Assembly: GCA_963703145.1 (NCBI GenBank)
Contig: OY969793.1
Location: forward strand, 1,054,001-1,118,000
Length of the DNA stretch: 64,000 nucleotides
Direction: 5' to 3'
Source: Bog-756 sp963703145
GTDB lineage: Bacteria; Actinomycetota; Acidimicrobiia; Acidimicrobiales; RAAP-2
In this document: one piece after another, positions 24,899 through 33,322 of the stretch
Numbering within the stretch: position 1 is the first letter of the stretch
Layout: every line of letters begins with the position of its first letter
Position numbers and translations under genes: made by a program
The notes under the pieces: model-generated
The model's input: the letters and a program-made list of their open reading frames with translations, nothing else
Databases searched by the model: none
What the model was told of the DNA's origin: nothing

Positions 24899-27339
24899 CG
24901 CTGCGGTCCCCCGGCCAGTCGCCGAAGCGAGCCAGTGAGCGCGGCTGGGCTGGTGCGGCCCCGCGCCAGTGAGCCGCGCCGGTCGACGGGGCCCAGTGGC
25001 AACAGAGGCTGGGCGCCGCCCTCCGCCTTGTGCCAGTGCTCCACGTGCCAGCCTCGTCGCCGGGCGATGGCGGCCAGCTTGGCCTCCGGATTGACAGCCA
25101 CGGGGAAGCCCACGGCCTCCAACATGGGGAGGTCACTGGCCGAGTCGGCGTAGGCCATCGACTCCTCGAGTTGGAGGCCCTCGGCTTCGGCGTAGTCGGC
25201 GAGGACCAGTGCTCTGGCCTCACCGATGGGCGGCAACTCCTCCAGCCGTCCGGTGAATCGACCGTCTACTTCGCCGAGCCGGGCGCACACGATGTCGTCG
25301 AACAGCGGGCGCAGTGGTTCGACCACCAGGTCGAGGGCGCCGGTGATCAACAGCGTTCGATGCCCCAGTGCCCGGTGCTCCCGCACCCGGGCGATGCCCG
25401 ACGGGAACGACTTGGCCAGCAGGAGGCTGTGGAACAGCTCCCACCCGTCGTCCCGTAGCCGGTCGGCGGGAGCGCCCTCGTAGCGTCGGTAGAACGATCG
25501 CAGGAAGTCGCCGCGGTCGCGCCGGTCGAGGGCCAGCAGGGAAGGCGCCTCGCGCAGGAGATCTGCCACGAAGGCCGTGCGCTCGGCGGGGGGCAGGTGT
25601 CGCGAAGCCAGCCACGCGTACGAATCGACCACGTTGGAGGCAATCAGGGTGTTCTCCAGGTCGAAGGCGGCCAGGTGGCGGTCGGGGGAGAGGATGGCCT
25701 TGCGTGACCGGTCAGAACGGTTCGGCTTGGTCGACTTGCCCGGTGTGGTGCGGACCCGGGCGTGTTCGATGATCGAGGGCAAGTGAATGTCGCGCACGTA
25801 GGTGACCCAGTCGACGGCCGCAGGGTCCAGGCAGAACACCCGACGGTCGTCCTCGTCCATGCGGTCCCACAGGGCTAGCAACCGGTCGACCCGGTACCGG
25901 GCCTCGGTCTCGGTGTAGGCCCCGTAGAGCTCGACGTAGCCGAGCGCCCGGTCGGCCAGCAGGTGCTGTTCCTCGAGGGCGGCCATCCAAGCCGCCTGGC
26001 GGCCCCTGATCGGCAGCGATCCCATGACCTTCTCGGCCAGGTCCATGGCCGCCGAGGCTCTGGACAGCTGACGCTGGACGCGTCCTCGTCCCGGGAACGA
26101 CCACTCCGGCACCACGATGGGCTGCCCGTCACTGTCGTAGAGGGGGTGCTCAGTGAACCAGGCCGTGACCAGCTCGACCAGCCGACCGTAACGGAATGGG
26201 TTCCGCACGCCGGAGGCCACGTGGTACACGGTGGGCCCCGGATACTGGTCGGGCGGGGCAAGAAGGGCCTCGCCGGCCACGACGATGATGGCCGCCACCA
26301 CCAAGTCGACCGGGATGACGTCGGTCACGCCTTCGGGGACACCGGGGAACTCACGGAGGAGGCCACGGGCGTAGGAGATGATGATCGGCTCAGCCATGCG
26401 GAAGCCCCGGATCCAGCCGGGCCTCGGCTCGGCCAGGGCCGACTCGATGATGGAGGGGCGGATGACGGTCATGGGCACCGTGTCGCCGTACTGGGCGACG
26501 AGGGCCCGCTCGCCGAGCGCCTTGGTGTAGGGATAGGCATCCGGCCAACCCAGTGACTGGGCCCGGGCCTGGCCGACCTTGACCATCTGGTCCTTCACCC
26601 AGTCCCCGCGGATGTGCTCGGCCCGCTCGGCCAGCAGATGGAGGCCGGCTCCCCCCAGTTCGCTGCGTGCCCGTTTGGCGAACGCCGAGAGGCGCTCTGG
26701 GCGACGGGAGTCGGCATCGAGGTCGGCCCGCTGACGGCGGGCCGCGGCGACCTCGTCACGCCAGTCGACATCGACGGTGAACCGGTTGCCGTCGAGCAAC
26801 TCCTCTCGGGCCTCGCCCTGGTGCGTACCGGCCACGTAGGCGGTGGACACCGGCAGGAAGTGCACCGGACCCGTCCGCCCCTGGTCGGCGGCCAGGCGCC
26901 GGGCCTCCTCGACGGCTGCTGCTACCCGTGAGGGGCCGAGGAGGTTGACCTCCACCGCCGTGTCCAGCGGCGAGTCGAAGCTGACCGCGGCCGCCGAGTG
27001 GATGACGATGTCACACTCCGACAGCCGCTGGCGGCCCTCCTCGTCGAGGCCGAGCCCGTCGGTGGTGACGTCACCCGCCACGGCCTCCACCCGACCCGCG
27101 ACCTCGTTCTCGAAGCGGTCTCCGGTCTCAGCGCGCAACCGGTCGAAGCAGTCGTTTTTCAGGATCTCCTTGGTGGCCCGTTGCATGGCCGTCGACCGCC
27201 GGCCGGGCCGGATCAGCAACACCACCTCACTGTCGGGGACGCAGCGCAGGATGCGTTCCACCAGGGCCGTTCCGAGAAAGCCGGTTGCGCCGGTGATGAA
27301 GAACCGCTTCCCCGTCAGGCCGTCACGTACACGGGTCAC
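24895..27339 (-). CDS. Fatty acyl reductase (NAD-binding 4 family) fused to a HAD-IB domain
   Basis: An 814-residue fusion. Residues about 1-400 are a short-chain-type thioester reductase: GLTGKRFFITGATGFLGTAL for NADPH, an extended variable insert, and DAYPYTKALGERAL with the catalytic Tyr and Lys. This layout is shared by fatty acyl-CoA reductases. Residues about 570-790 form a HAD-IB phosphatase-like domain beginning AAFDLENTLIASNVV, where the usual DxDxT is DxExT, and later SMAYADSASDLPMLEAVG. It starts at GTG 27339 and is the first gene of the operon. It would reduce acyl-CoA to an aldehyde or alcohol. Whether the HAD domain is active is uncertain. Confidence 0.82.
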   Translation of the reverse strand: MTRVRDGLTGKRFFITGATGFLGTALVERILRCVPDSEVVLLIRPGRRSTAMQRATKEILKNDCFDRLRAETGDRFENEVAGRVEAVAGDVTTDGLGLDEEGRQRLSECDIVIHSAAAVSFDSPLDTAVEVNLLGPSRVAAAVEEARRLAADQGRTGPVHFLPVSTAYVAGTHQGEAREELLDGNRFTVDVDWRDEVAAARRQRADLDADSRRPERLSAFAKRARSELGGAGLHLLAERAEHIRGDWVKDQMVKVGQARAQSLGWPDAYPYTKALGERALVAQYGDTVPMTVIRPSIIESALAEPRPGWIRGFRMAEPIIISYARGLLREFPGVPEGVTDVIPVDLVVAAIIVVAGEALLAPPDQYPGPTVYHVASGVRNPFRYGRLVELVTAWFTEHPLYDSDGQPIVVPEWSFPGRGRVQRQLSRASAAMDLAEKVMGSLPIRGRQAAWMAALEEQHLLADRALGYVELYGAYTETEARYRVDRLLALWDRMDEDDRRVFCLDPAAVDWVTYVRDIHLPSIIEHARVRTTPGKSTKPNRSDRSRKAILSPDRHLAAFDLENTLIASNVVDSYAWLASRHLPPAERTAFVADLLREAPSLLALDRRDRGDFLRSFYRRYEGAPADRLRDDGWELFHSLLLAKSFPSGIARVREHRALGHRTLLITGALDLVVEPLRPLFDDIVCARLGEVDGRFTGRLEELPPIGEARALVLADYAEAEGLQLEESMAYADSASDLPMLEAVGFPVAVNPEAKLAAIARRRGWHVEHWHKAEGGAQPLLPLGPVDRRGSLARGRTSPAALTGSLRRLAGGPQR

Positions 27340-27349
27340 CGGATCTGTC

Positions 27350-27361
27350 TACCATATGGTA
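27350..27361. promoter_or_regulatory. Palindromic operator containing both divergent -10 boxes
   Basis: TACCATATGGTA is a perfect 12-bp palindrome between the acyl reductase operon and tetR. It reads TACCAT, a TAnnnT box, on both strands. On the plus strand it lies seven bases before the tetR GTG. A TetR dimer bound here would cover both promoters. Confidence 0.7.
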
Positions 27362-27362
27362 A

Positions 27363-28085
27363 GTGAGCAAGTCGAGCATCCAGGGAGACCAGGGAAGGGC
27401 GCCGGCCGGGGTCGGCCGAGGTGGCTCGACGGTGGGCCGGGATCGGAGCCGACCGAGGGCCGACCCCGCAGTGGGCAGCGCCGGTGGGCCCAGCCGGAGC
27501 ACGTCGGACCGCATCCTGGACGCGGCACTGGCATCGTTCGCCACCCGGGGCTACGAGGCATCCTCCCTCGACGCTCTGGCCCAGGGCCTGGAGATTCGCA
27601 AGCAGACCATCCTCTACTGGTTCCCTTCCAAAGAGGTCCTCTTGGAGGCGGTCATCGATCGAAGTGCCATCGAATTGTCTGGCGCGCTCGAGGACTCGCT
27701 GGCCACTGCGGGGGACGGCTGGTCCCGCGTGGAGGCGGTGGTGCGATCGGTGTTCCGGCTGGCGGCACGGCGGCCCGAACTGCTGGGCCTGGTCCGGGAG
27801 ACGGGACGGCTGGGCACGCCGGCGGCCAGCCGATTGGTCGTCGCCCTCGATCCACTGGTCAAGCGGGCCACGGAGTTCCTGGAGGCGGAGATGGACGCCG
27901 GCCATATGCGCCGTCATGAGCCTCGGCTGCTGCTGCTGGCCATCTATTCGACGGTCATCGGCATGGTGACCGAGGTCGAGGTGGTCCGGGCGCTAGGGGA
28001 GGAGCCGACCGCTCGCTCCTTGGTCCGCCGGCGCAACGAGATCCTGGAGCTGTTGCACTCGGCCCTGGTCACCGAGCCGAGCTGA
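27363..28085 (+). CDS. TetR-family regulator divergent from the acyl reductase operon
   Basis: A 240-residue regulator. After a 45-residue Gly/Arg-rich N-terminal tail the helix-turn-helix reads SDRILDAALASFATRGYEASSLDALAQGL, then EIRKQTILYWFPSKEVLLEAV. The C-terminal part is an all-helical ligand domain. The start GTG lies seven bases after the TACCAT box in the shared palindrome, consistent with a leaderless mRNA. Position and operator suggest it controls itself and the four-gene operon opposite, probably answering an acyl-CoA or fatty alcohol, which is inference. Confidence 0.88.
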   Translation: MSKSSIQGDQGRAPAGVGRGGSTVGRDRSRPRADPAVGSAGGPSRSTSDRILDAALASFATRGYEASSLDALAQGLEIRKQTILYWFPSKEVLLEAVIDRSAIELSGALEDSLATAGDGWSRVEAVVRSVFRLAARRPELLGLVRETGRLGTPAASRLVVALDPLVKRATEFLEAEMDAGHMRRHEPRLLLLAIYSTVIGMVTEVEVVRALGEEPTARSLVRRRNEILELLHSALVTEPS

Positions 28086-28106
28086 GCCCGACATCTGGAC
28101 CAGCGG

Positions 28107-28730
28107 TCAGTCGGACGCCTGGGCCGCCTTGCGCTCCCGGCGAGACGGTTTGGGCGGAGGTGGAGCCGGTCGTTTGGGCGTGAAGCGCTTGTTGGCCTCG
28201 GGAGTGGCCGGGCCCTTGGCCTGCGATCGGGCCGGTGCCGACTTGGTCGAACCAGACTTGGTCGAGGTCGCCTTGGCCGACGCAGCAACCGCACCTCGGC
28301 CGGTCGTCGGCCTGCTCGAGGAGGTGCCATTGGCTTCCCGTAGTCGGGCCGCCGCCTCCTTCTGGAACTTCCACGACCGGTAGAGCAACCAGCCGGCGAG
28401 CACCAGAAACGGTGCTCCCAGGGCGAAGCCGGTGGTTCCGAACCCGAGGAACGTGAACAGGGCTACGAACCCCACCAGCGCCCGGCGACCGATCAGGGTG
28501 GTGATCACCAGCAGTGCACCACAGGCCAGCCCCAGGATGAGGGTGGTCTGGGGGGTGATCTGGCCCTTGGCCAGGCGGAACTTCGGGTTGTTGCTCTGGA
28601 TCAGGTAGACCCCGATCCCCATCGCCACCGACAGTGCAGCCGCCACGAAGGAGAAGCGCCGTTCGCGGGGATCCAGCCGGTCGATCTGCCACTTGGTCGT
28701 CGGTTTGGTCGGTGGGGCGGTGTCAGCCAT
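28107..28730 (-). CDS. Small membrane protein with four hydrophobic segments and Lys/Ala/Pro-rich tail
   Basis: A 207-residue protein with hydrophobic stretches at about residues 27-47, 64-83, 85-105 and a shorter final one. These are followed by a positively charged, low-complexity tail rich in Ala, Lys, Ser, Pro and Thr (about 115-207). The ATG at 28730 lies seven bases after TAGCCT (28738-28743 on the minus strand), so the mRNA is probably leaderless. No family is recognised. The tail would lie in the cytoplasm and could touch nucleic acid or other acidic partners, though nothing proves it. Confidence 0.65.
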   Translation of the reverse strand: MADTAPPTKPTTKWQIDRLDPRERRFSFVAAALSVAMGIGVYLIQSNNPKFRLAKGQITPQTTLILGLACGALLVITTLIGRRALVGFVALFTFLGFGTTGFALGAPFLVLAGWLLYRSWKFQKEAAARLREANGTSSSRPTTGRGAVAASAKATSTKSGSTKSAPARSQAKGPATPEANKRFTPKRPAPPPPKPSRRERKAAQASD

Positions 28731-28798
28731 CGGCGCCAGGCTACCGGCCTGGACACTCCGGTTGGATTCCCCTCCAACGGCGGCGCCTGGGACTGCGG

Positions 28799-29683
28799 TC
28801 AATCGGGACCATGGATCACCAGACGCAGACCGCCATTGAGGGAGGGGCTGATCTCCCAGCTGCCTTCGGGCCGTGCCCGGGCCGCCGCATCGATGCCTAT
28901 CGGATCTGTCGGCCGCGCACCGACGATGTCCGCCGGCTCCTCGACAGCCAGCTCGAGATGGTGCACACGGCCGGTCCGGCCGGCGAGCCACTCCGAGAGC
29001 GGTCCGGTCGCAGAGGACACCGTCGGCGCCACCAGGCGGACCCCGAGGGCGCCCGGCCAGGTCAGCTCCGACCAGCGAACTCCGTTCGACGATCCCTCGT
29101 TCACGACCCTGCCGCCGAGCAGGCCGATGAAGAGCGCGTGCGCGGCGCCGAGGTCGGACACCCCGTGGGTCACCTGTACGAGATCGGCCGGCGGGAGCGG
29201 CCCACTGCCGTCGGCCCGCTGGCGACGTCGTGTCGGATAGTCCTCCGGAGGCGGATTGGTCCACGGGGCCGGCGCCTCGGCGATCTGGACGACCACGCCG
29301 GTGGCCTGTTTGGGATGGATGAAGGCCTCCATCCATTCGGGGTCATTCCGGTTCACACCGATGGGCTCGAAGCCATGCTGGCGCACCTGGTCCAGGGCGG
29401 CGTTGAGGTCGGGGACCTTGAAGGTCAAATGGTGGGGACCGGGGCCGCTGTGGGCCAGGAATCGAGCCAGGAAGTCGTTCGATGCCACGTCGTTGGGCAT
29501 CAGCACCTCCACCCGGGCACCATTTCCGAACCGGAGCTGGGCGGGGGCAAACCCTGCTCCCGGACCGCCCGAGCTCCACTCGGCACCGAAATCGCCGGCG
29601 TAGCGACCCCAGACGTCCTGCCATCGGGGAACTGCATGGGCGACGTGGTCGAGCACGGCTCCTTCGATGGCGCTCGGGGACAT
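28799..29683 (-). CDS. VOC (glyoxalase/bleomycin resistance-like) superfamily protein
   Basis: A 294-residue protein with two VOC modules. The first begins GAVLDHVAHAVPRWQDVWGRYA and contains HHLTFKVPDLNAALDQVRQHGFEPIG; the second has VTHGVSDLGAAHALFIGLLGG and VHHLELAVEEPADIV. The HH pairs are likely metal ligands. The first module resembles methylmalonyl-CoA epimerase and dioxygenase relatives, but residue patterns are not specific enough to name a reaction. The start is an ATG; CAGGCT, seven bases upstream, is a weak leaderless-type box. It is divergent from the amidase gene. Confidence 0.78.
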   Translation of the reverse strand: MSPSAIEGAVLDHVAHAVPRWQDVWGRYAGDFGAEWSSGGPGAGFAPAQLRFGNGARVEVLMPNDVASNDFLARFLAHSGPGPHHLTFKVPDLNAALDQVRQHGFEPIGVNRNDPEWMEAFIHPKQATGVVVQIAEAPAPWTNPPPEDYPTRRRQRADGSGPLPPADLVQVTHGVSDLGAAHALFIGLLGGRVVNEGSSNGVRWSELTWPGALGVRLVAPTVSSATGPLSEWLAGRTGRVHHLELAVEEPADIVGARPTDPIGIDAAARARPEGSWEISPSLNGGLRLVIHGPD

Positions 29684-29772
29684 GGCCCACAGCCTGCTGC
29701 CTGTGACGGTGGCTGTCGAAACGGCCCGGTCCGCCTGCCTGCCACCTGGTTGTGGTCCCGGGCGGACACCGG

Positions 29773-29788
29773 TACGGTCGGCTAGGTG
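29773..29788 (+). promoter_or_regulatory. Leaderless-type promoter
   Basis: TACGGT (29773-29778) lies seven bases before the GTG at 29786 of the amidase gene. Confidence 0.45.
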
Positions 29789-31207
29789 GACTTCCGGGAC
29801 GAGTCACTGACCGGCCTGGCCGGCCAGGTGCGAACCGGGGCCCGGACGGCAACCGAGCTGGTCCAGCACGCCCTGGATCAGATCGCCAGGCACAATCCGC
29901 TCCTCAATGCGTTCGTGGCCGTCGATCCCGCACGAGCCCTCGCCGCCGCGAGCGCCATGGACGAGCAGGTAGCGGCAGGACTCGACCCCGGACCGCTGGC
30001 CGGAATCCCCATCGGAGTGAAGGACCTGGAGGACGCCGCCGGGTTCATCACCACCCACGGGTCGGTGGCCTTCGCCGAGGACCCGCCGGCCCGTGCCGAC
30101 TCGCCGCTGGTCACCCGCCTGGTGGCGGCCGGCTGCATCGTGGTCGGCAAGACCAATACCCCGGAACTGGGGTGGAAGGCGGACACCGACAACATCCTGT
30201 TCGGACCCACGCTCAATCCCTGGAATCCCGAGCACACCCCGGGAGGATCGTCGGGTGGGAGTGCCGCGGCCATCGCAGCGGGCATGGTGCCGTTGGCCAC
30301 GGGCTCGGACGGCGGGGGATCGCTCCGGATCCCGTCGTCGTGCTGTGGATTGTCGTCCATGAAGCCCTCGCTGGGCCGGGTACCGAGCGGAGGGCCGTTG
30401 GCACCCGACTGGCAGCACCTCTCGACGAAGGGCCCGATGGCCCGCCGCCTCGCCGACGTGGTGACTGCCCTTGACGTGGTGGTCGGCCCGGATCCGACCG
30501 ACCTGCGGTCCCTGCCCCGACCCGAAGCCTCATGGCTCGCCACCCTGGACGACCCTCGGCCGCCCCGGAAGGTGGCGTGGTCACCGACGCTCGGGTACGC
30601 CGACGTGGACGCCGAGGTGCTGGCGGTGTGCGAACGCGCCGTGGAGGTGCTGGCATCGCTGGGGGCCGAGGTGGTCGAAGTGGACACGGTGTTCGATGCC
30701 GATCCGATCAACCAGTGGCTGACGCTGTCCGGTGTCTACAACCTCCGACTCCTCGAGCAGTACCGGGATACTCCGGCTTGGGGCCAGATCGACCCGATCC
30801 TGGCCCTCGTGCTGGAGGGTGCCGCCGACACCTCCGCGGTCGACCTGGTCCGTGCCGAGGACCTCTGCCACACCCTCAACCTCCGACTGGTCGAACTCTT
30901 CCACGAGTACCGGTTGCTGATCACCCCGACCATGGCCGCCCCGCCGCCGCCTCGCTCATTGGGAGGCGCCGCCATGATCAACGGGAGCCGGGATCTCAAT
31001 TGGGTCAAGTTCACCTACCCCTTCAACATGACCAGGTCACCCGCAGCGTCGGTGACGGCCGGGCTGTCGGCGGCAGGGGTGCCGATCGGGATCCAGCTAG
31101 TCGGGCCGCAACATGGCGACCTGGTGGTGTTGCGGTCCGCCGCCGCACTCGAAGCGGCCCTAGCCCTTGAGGCTGCGGCCCCGTTCCCAGCCAAGGGCAC
31201 AGAGTGA
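29786..31207 (+). CDS. Amidase (amidase-signature family)
   Basis: A 473-residue enzyme with the full amidase signature: catalytic Lys in GIPIGVKDLEDAAG, cis-Ser in TPGGSSGGSAAAIAAGMVPL, and the nucleophile Ser in GSDGGGSLRIPSSCCGL. The family hydrolyses amides or acts as the GatA subunit. With no gatB or gatC nearby and a C-terminus typical of free-standing enzymes (NMTRSPAASV, then GIQLVGPQHGD), this is probably a catabolic amidase rather than GatA. The start is the GTG following the TACGGT box by seven bases. The substrate is unknown. Confidence 0.88.
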   Translation: MDFRDESLTGLAGQVRTGARTATELVQHALDQIARHNPLLNAFVAVDPARALAAASAMDEQVAAGLDPGPLAGIPIGVKDLEDAAGFITTHGSVAFAEDPPARADSPLVTRLVAAGCIVVGKTNTPELGWKADTDNILFGPTLNPWNPEHTPGGSSGGSAAAIAAGMVPLATGSDGGGSLRIPSSCCGLSSMKPSLGRVPSGGPLAPDWQHLSTKGPMARRLADVVTALDVVVGPDPTDLRSLPRPEASWLATLDDPRPPRKVAWSPTLGYADVDAEVLAVCERAVEVLASLGAEVVEVDTVFDADPINQWLTLSGVYNLRLLEQYRDTPAWGQIDPILALVLEGAADTSAVDLVRAEDLCHTLNLRLVELFHEYRLLITPTMAAPPPPRSLGGAAMINGSRDLNWVKFTYPFNMTRSPAASVTAGLSAAGVPIGIQLVGPQHGDLVVLRSAAALEAALALEAAAPFPAKGTE

Positions 31208-31282
31208 CCGGGAACCACTGGCCTGGCCTGGCCTGGACGAAGGGGACCCCCACTCGACGAAGGTGATGACCGAGGGGCAGGC

Positions 31283-31288
31283 TACGAT
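31283..31288 (+). promoter_or_regulatory. Putative -10 box of the tRNA-Val gene
   Basis: TACGAT lies about 44 bases before the mature tRNA 5' end. No clear -35 partner is seen. Confidence 0.3.
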
Positions 31289-31331
31289 GTCCCCCTGCTC
31301 GATCGCGGCGCAGTGTGCCGGGTCGGCGTCC

Positions 31332-31408
31332 GGGCGTTTAGCTCAGTTGGTTAGAGCGCAGCCTTCACACGGCTGAGGTCGGAGGTTCGAGTCCTCTAGC
31401 GCCCACCA
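31332..31408 (+). tRNA. tRNA-Val (anticodon CAC)
   Basis: A complete cloverleaf is visible. GGGCGTT (31332-31338) pairs with AGCGCCC (31398-31404). The D-arm reads GCTCAGTTGGTTAGAGC. The anticodon stem CAGCC/GGCTG encloses the loop TTCACAC with anticodon CAC, and the T-arm holds GGTTCGAGTCC. The discriminator A is followed by a genomically encoded CCA. It decodes GTG valine codons. Confidence 0.95.
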
Positions 31409-31956
31409 GTTCAGAGGTGGTTTTCGGGTGGGGACCCGGCGGCAATTGGTCCCGAGAGCACAAAAAGGCACACTCGCTAACCCCGCAGTCCTGTATCCAA
31501 GACGGATGCTTGATCGTCCATGGCTACTACTCGCCCGCATCACCGCAAGGAAGTACAGCACTGATCAACGGGGCCATATTTCAATATCAACACGCAAGTG
31601 GGCAATGCCGGTGGGGAGCCGATGTATTCAGACGTGAAAGGGTTCGTACAAGAGGGCAACTTCTTGGTTCTGCTTCTTAACCCCCAGGTGTCCAGCTGCA
31701 CATCCACTGCCACGGCAGACTCGTTCATCTGCCCCTAGTTGACCAATTGCGCAGCCGCCAAGCGGGTGCCGGGTCTTGACGGATCCGGGTTATTTCCTGT
31801 GTCGACGTCCCGTGCGTCCTACTCCGGGCTAGTTGCAGCCGCCGGCCTGTGCTTGTTGCCTGGTGAGCCTGTTCGGCTGTCGTGAAGTTCACCGGCTCGA
31901 ATGGTGACGTCGGGCCGTAGCGATCACCCATTTGGCAGGAGGTGCCATCGTGCCGG
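31409..31956. other. Gene-poor, less GC-rich stretch behind the tRNA gene
   Basis: About 550 bases contain no gene I can support. Base composition is more AT-rich than elsewhere in parts. Short frames include one from 31565 to 31738 on the plus strand whose translation (GNFLVLLLNPQVSSC near its end) looks more protein-like than random but has no start with a ribosome-binding site. tRNA 3' ends are common integration sites, so this may be a decayed remnant. No integrase and no second tRNA end copy were seen. Confidence 0.4.
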
Positions 31957-33258
31957 TCAGCCATCGCTGTCCGTCACCGTCCCTACATGGCCACCGAGGC
32001 TTCGGCGTGGACGCATGGTCGGTGTCATCACGTGTTCGGGCTTGTGGCCAGCGAGGGAGGCTGTGAACGCTCCGTAACGCGCGGCCAACGGCGCGGCCGA
32101 CAACCCGTGGGCCACAACACTCAGGGCGACGGTGACGGTGACCACCGACAGGACCCGACCGGCATCGGCCGGATCAAGGCTGTCGTAGGCGATGAGCCCA
32201 AAGACAACCGACGCAAGCCCCCGGGGTCCGAACCACCCGACGAATCCGACGGTGAACCGGCCAAGACCCGAACCCATCAGGGCGAGGGCGACGGGCACCA
32301 CGCGCACCACGGTCAGGGCCAGGACGGCGAAGAGACAGTCTGACCATGTTGCATGGTCGAGCCCGGGGACCACCATGGCGGCGCCGAAGATCAGCCACAC
32401 CATGAGCGACAGTAATCCACCGGTCTCCTCGGCGAACCCGGTGACCTGATCGAGGTCCCGGCGCACCACGGAGCCGAAGGCCATCCCGGCAACGAATGCG
32501 GCCACGAAGCCGTTCCCGTGGGCCTCGATCGCTGAGCCGTAGGCCAACAGCGCCAGGCCGAGGGGGGCCAGGGTGCGAAATCCGGCATCGGTCCATCCCG
32601 AATCGTGGGCCCGGGCCAGCAACCAGCCGCCGAGTAGTCCTGTCGCAACCCCGATACCAGCGCCGATGAGCAGCTCCCCGACCGCACCCAGCACCGATGA
32701 CGAGTGGATCATTTCTGTGGCGACTGCGCCGGCCAGAAACAGATTTACGAACGGTGTGGCGATGCCGTCATTGAGCCCGCTCTCCACGTTGAGCACACGC
32801 CGGATCCGGTTCGGGATCCGGGAGTCCTCCATGATGGTGGCACCGAGGGCAGCATCGGTGGGGGCCACGATGGCGCCGATACAGGCAGCCACCCACAGCG
32901 ATATACCGGGGACGAGGCCGAAGGCGACCGCGGTGCCGAGGCCGATGGTCAGGGGTAGCCCGATGGCCAGGAGCCGAACGGGCAGGCCGACGTCGTGGCG
33001 GAGCTCCTGCACGCTGACCCGTGAGGCATCAGTGAACAGGACGAGCGCCAGGGTGACCTCAGCGAGTGATCGAACCGTTGACGAGTGGGGATTGAAGTGG
33101 ATGAACGCCAGCGGTCCATGCGTGACAACCAGCCCCATGACCACGAAGGCGATGGGGGCAGTGATGAAGAACCGCTCCAGGCGGGCCGACACCAGCGACC
33201 AGAGGATGACGCAGCCGGCGGCGGTGGCCAGCACCTCAGTGTCAAGTCCGTGGCTCAC
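31957..33258 (-). CDS. Cation/proton antiporter (CPA family, NhaP-like)
   Basis: A 433-residue protein with about twelve to thirteen membrane segments. Antiporter motifs are VAACIGAIVAPTDAALGATI and NVESGLNDGIATPFVNLFL, where the Asn-Asp of LND marks electroneutral-type CPA1 exchangers. GWFGPRGLASVVFGLIAY matches the conserved helix near the C-terminus. It would exchange Na+ or K+ for protons in the inner membrane. It starts with GTG 33258. The polar C-terminal tail is short. A second sodium/proton antiporter, NhaA, is encoded 24 kb away. Confidence 0.87.
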   Translation of the reverse strand: MSHGLDTEVLATAAGCVILWSLVSARLERFFITAPIAFVVMGLVVTHGPLAFIHFNPHSSTVRSLAEVTLALVLFTDASRVSVQELRHDVGLPVRLLAIGLPLTIGLGTAVAFGLVPGISLWVAACIGAIVAPTDAALGATIMEDSRIPNRIRRVLNVESGLNDGIATPFVNLFLAGAVATEMIHSSSVLGAVGELLIGAGIGVATGLLGGWLLARAHDSGWTDAGFRTLAPLGLALLAYGSAIEAHGNGFVAAFVAGMAFGSVVRRDLDQVTGFAEETGGLLSLMVWLIFGAAMVVPGLDHATWSDCLFAVLALTVVRVVPVALALMGSGLGRFTVGFVGWFGPRGLASVVFGLIAYDSLDPADAGRVLSVVTVTVALSVVAHGLSAAPLAARYGAFTASLAGHKPEHVMTPTMRPRRSLGGHVGTVTDSDG

Positions 33259-33322
33259 CGGACGCGAACGGCCCCATGGTCAGTTCGTCCAATTGTCACG
33301 GTCAGACCGGGTGCGGTCATAC

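Noticed and set aside
31219..31235. TGGCC triple direct repeat after the amidase gene
   Set aside because: Three 5-base copies in GC-rich DNA are expected by chance and show no associated feature.
31725..31964. A 79-codon minus-strand frame downstream of the antiporter gene
   Set aside because: No motif, no promoter or ribosome-binding site, and it overlaps the end of the antiporter gene.
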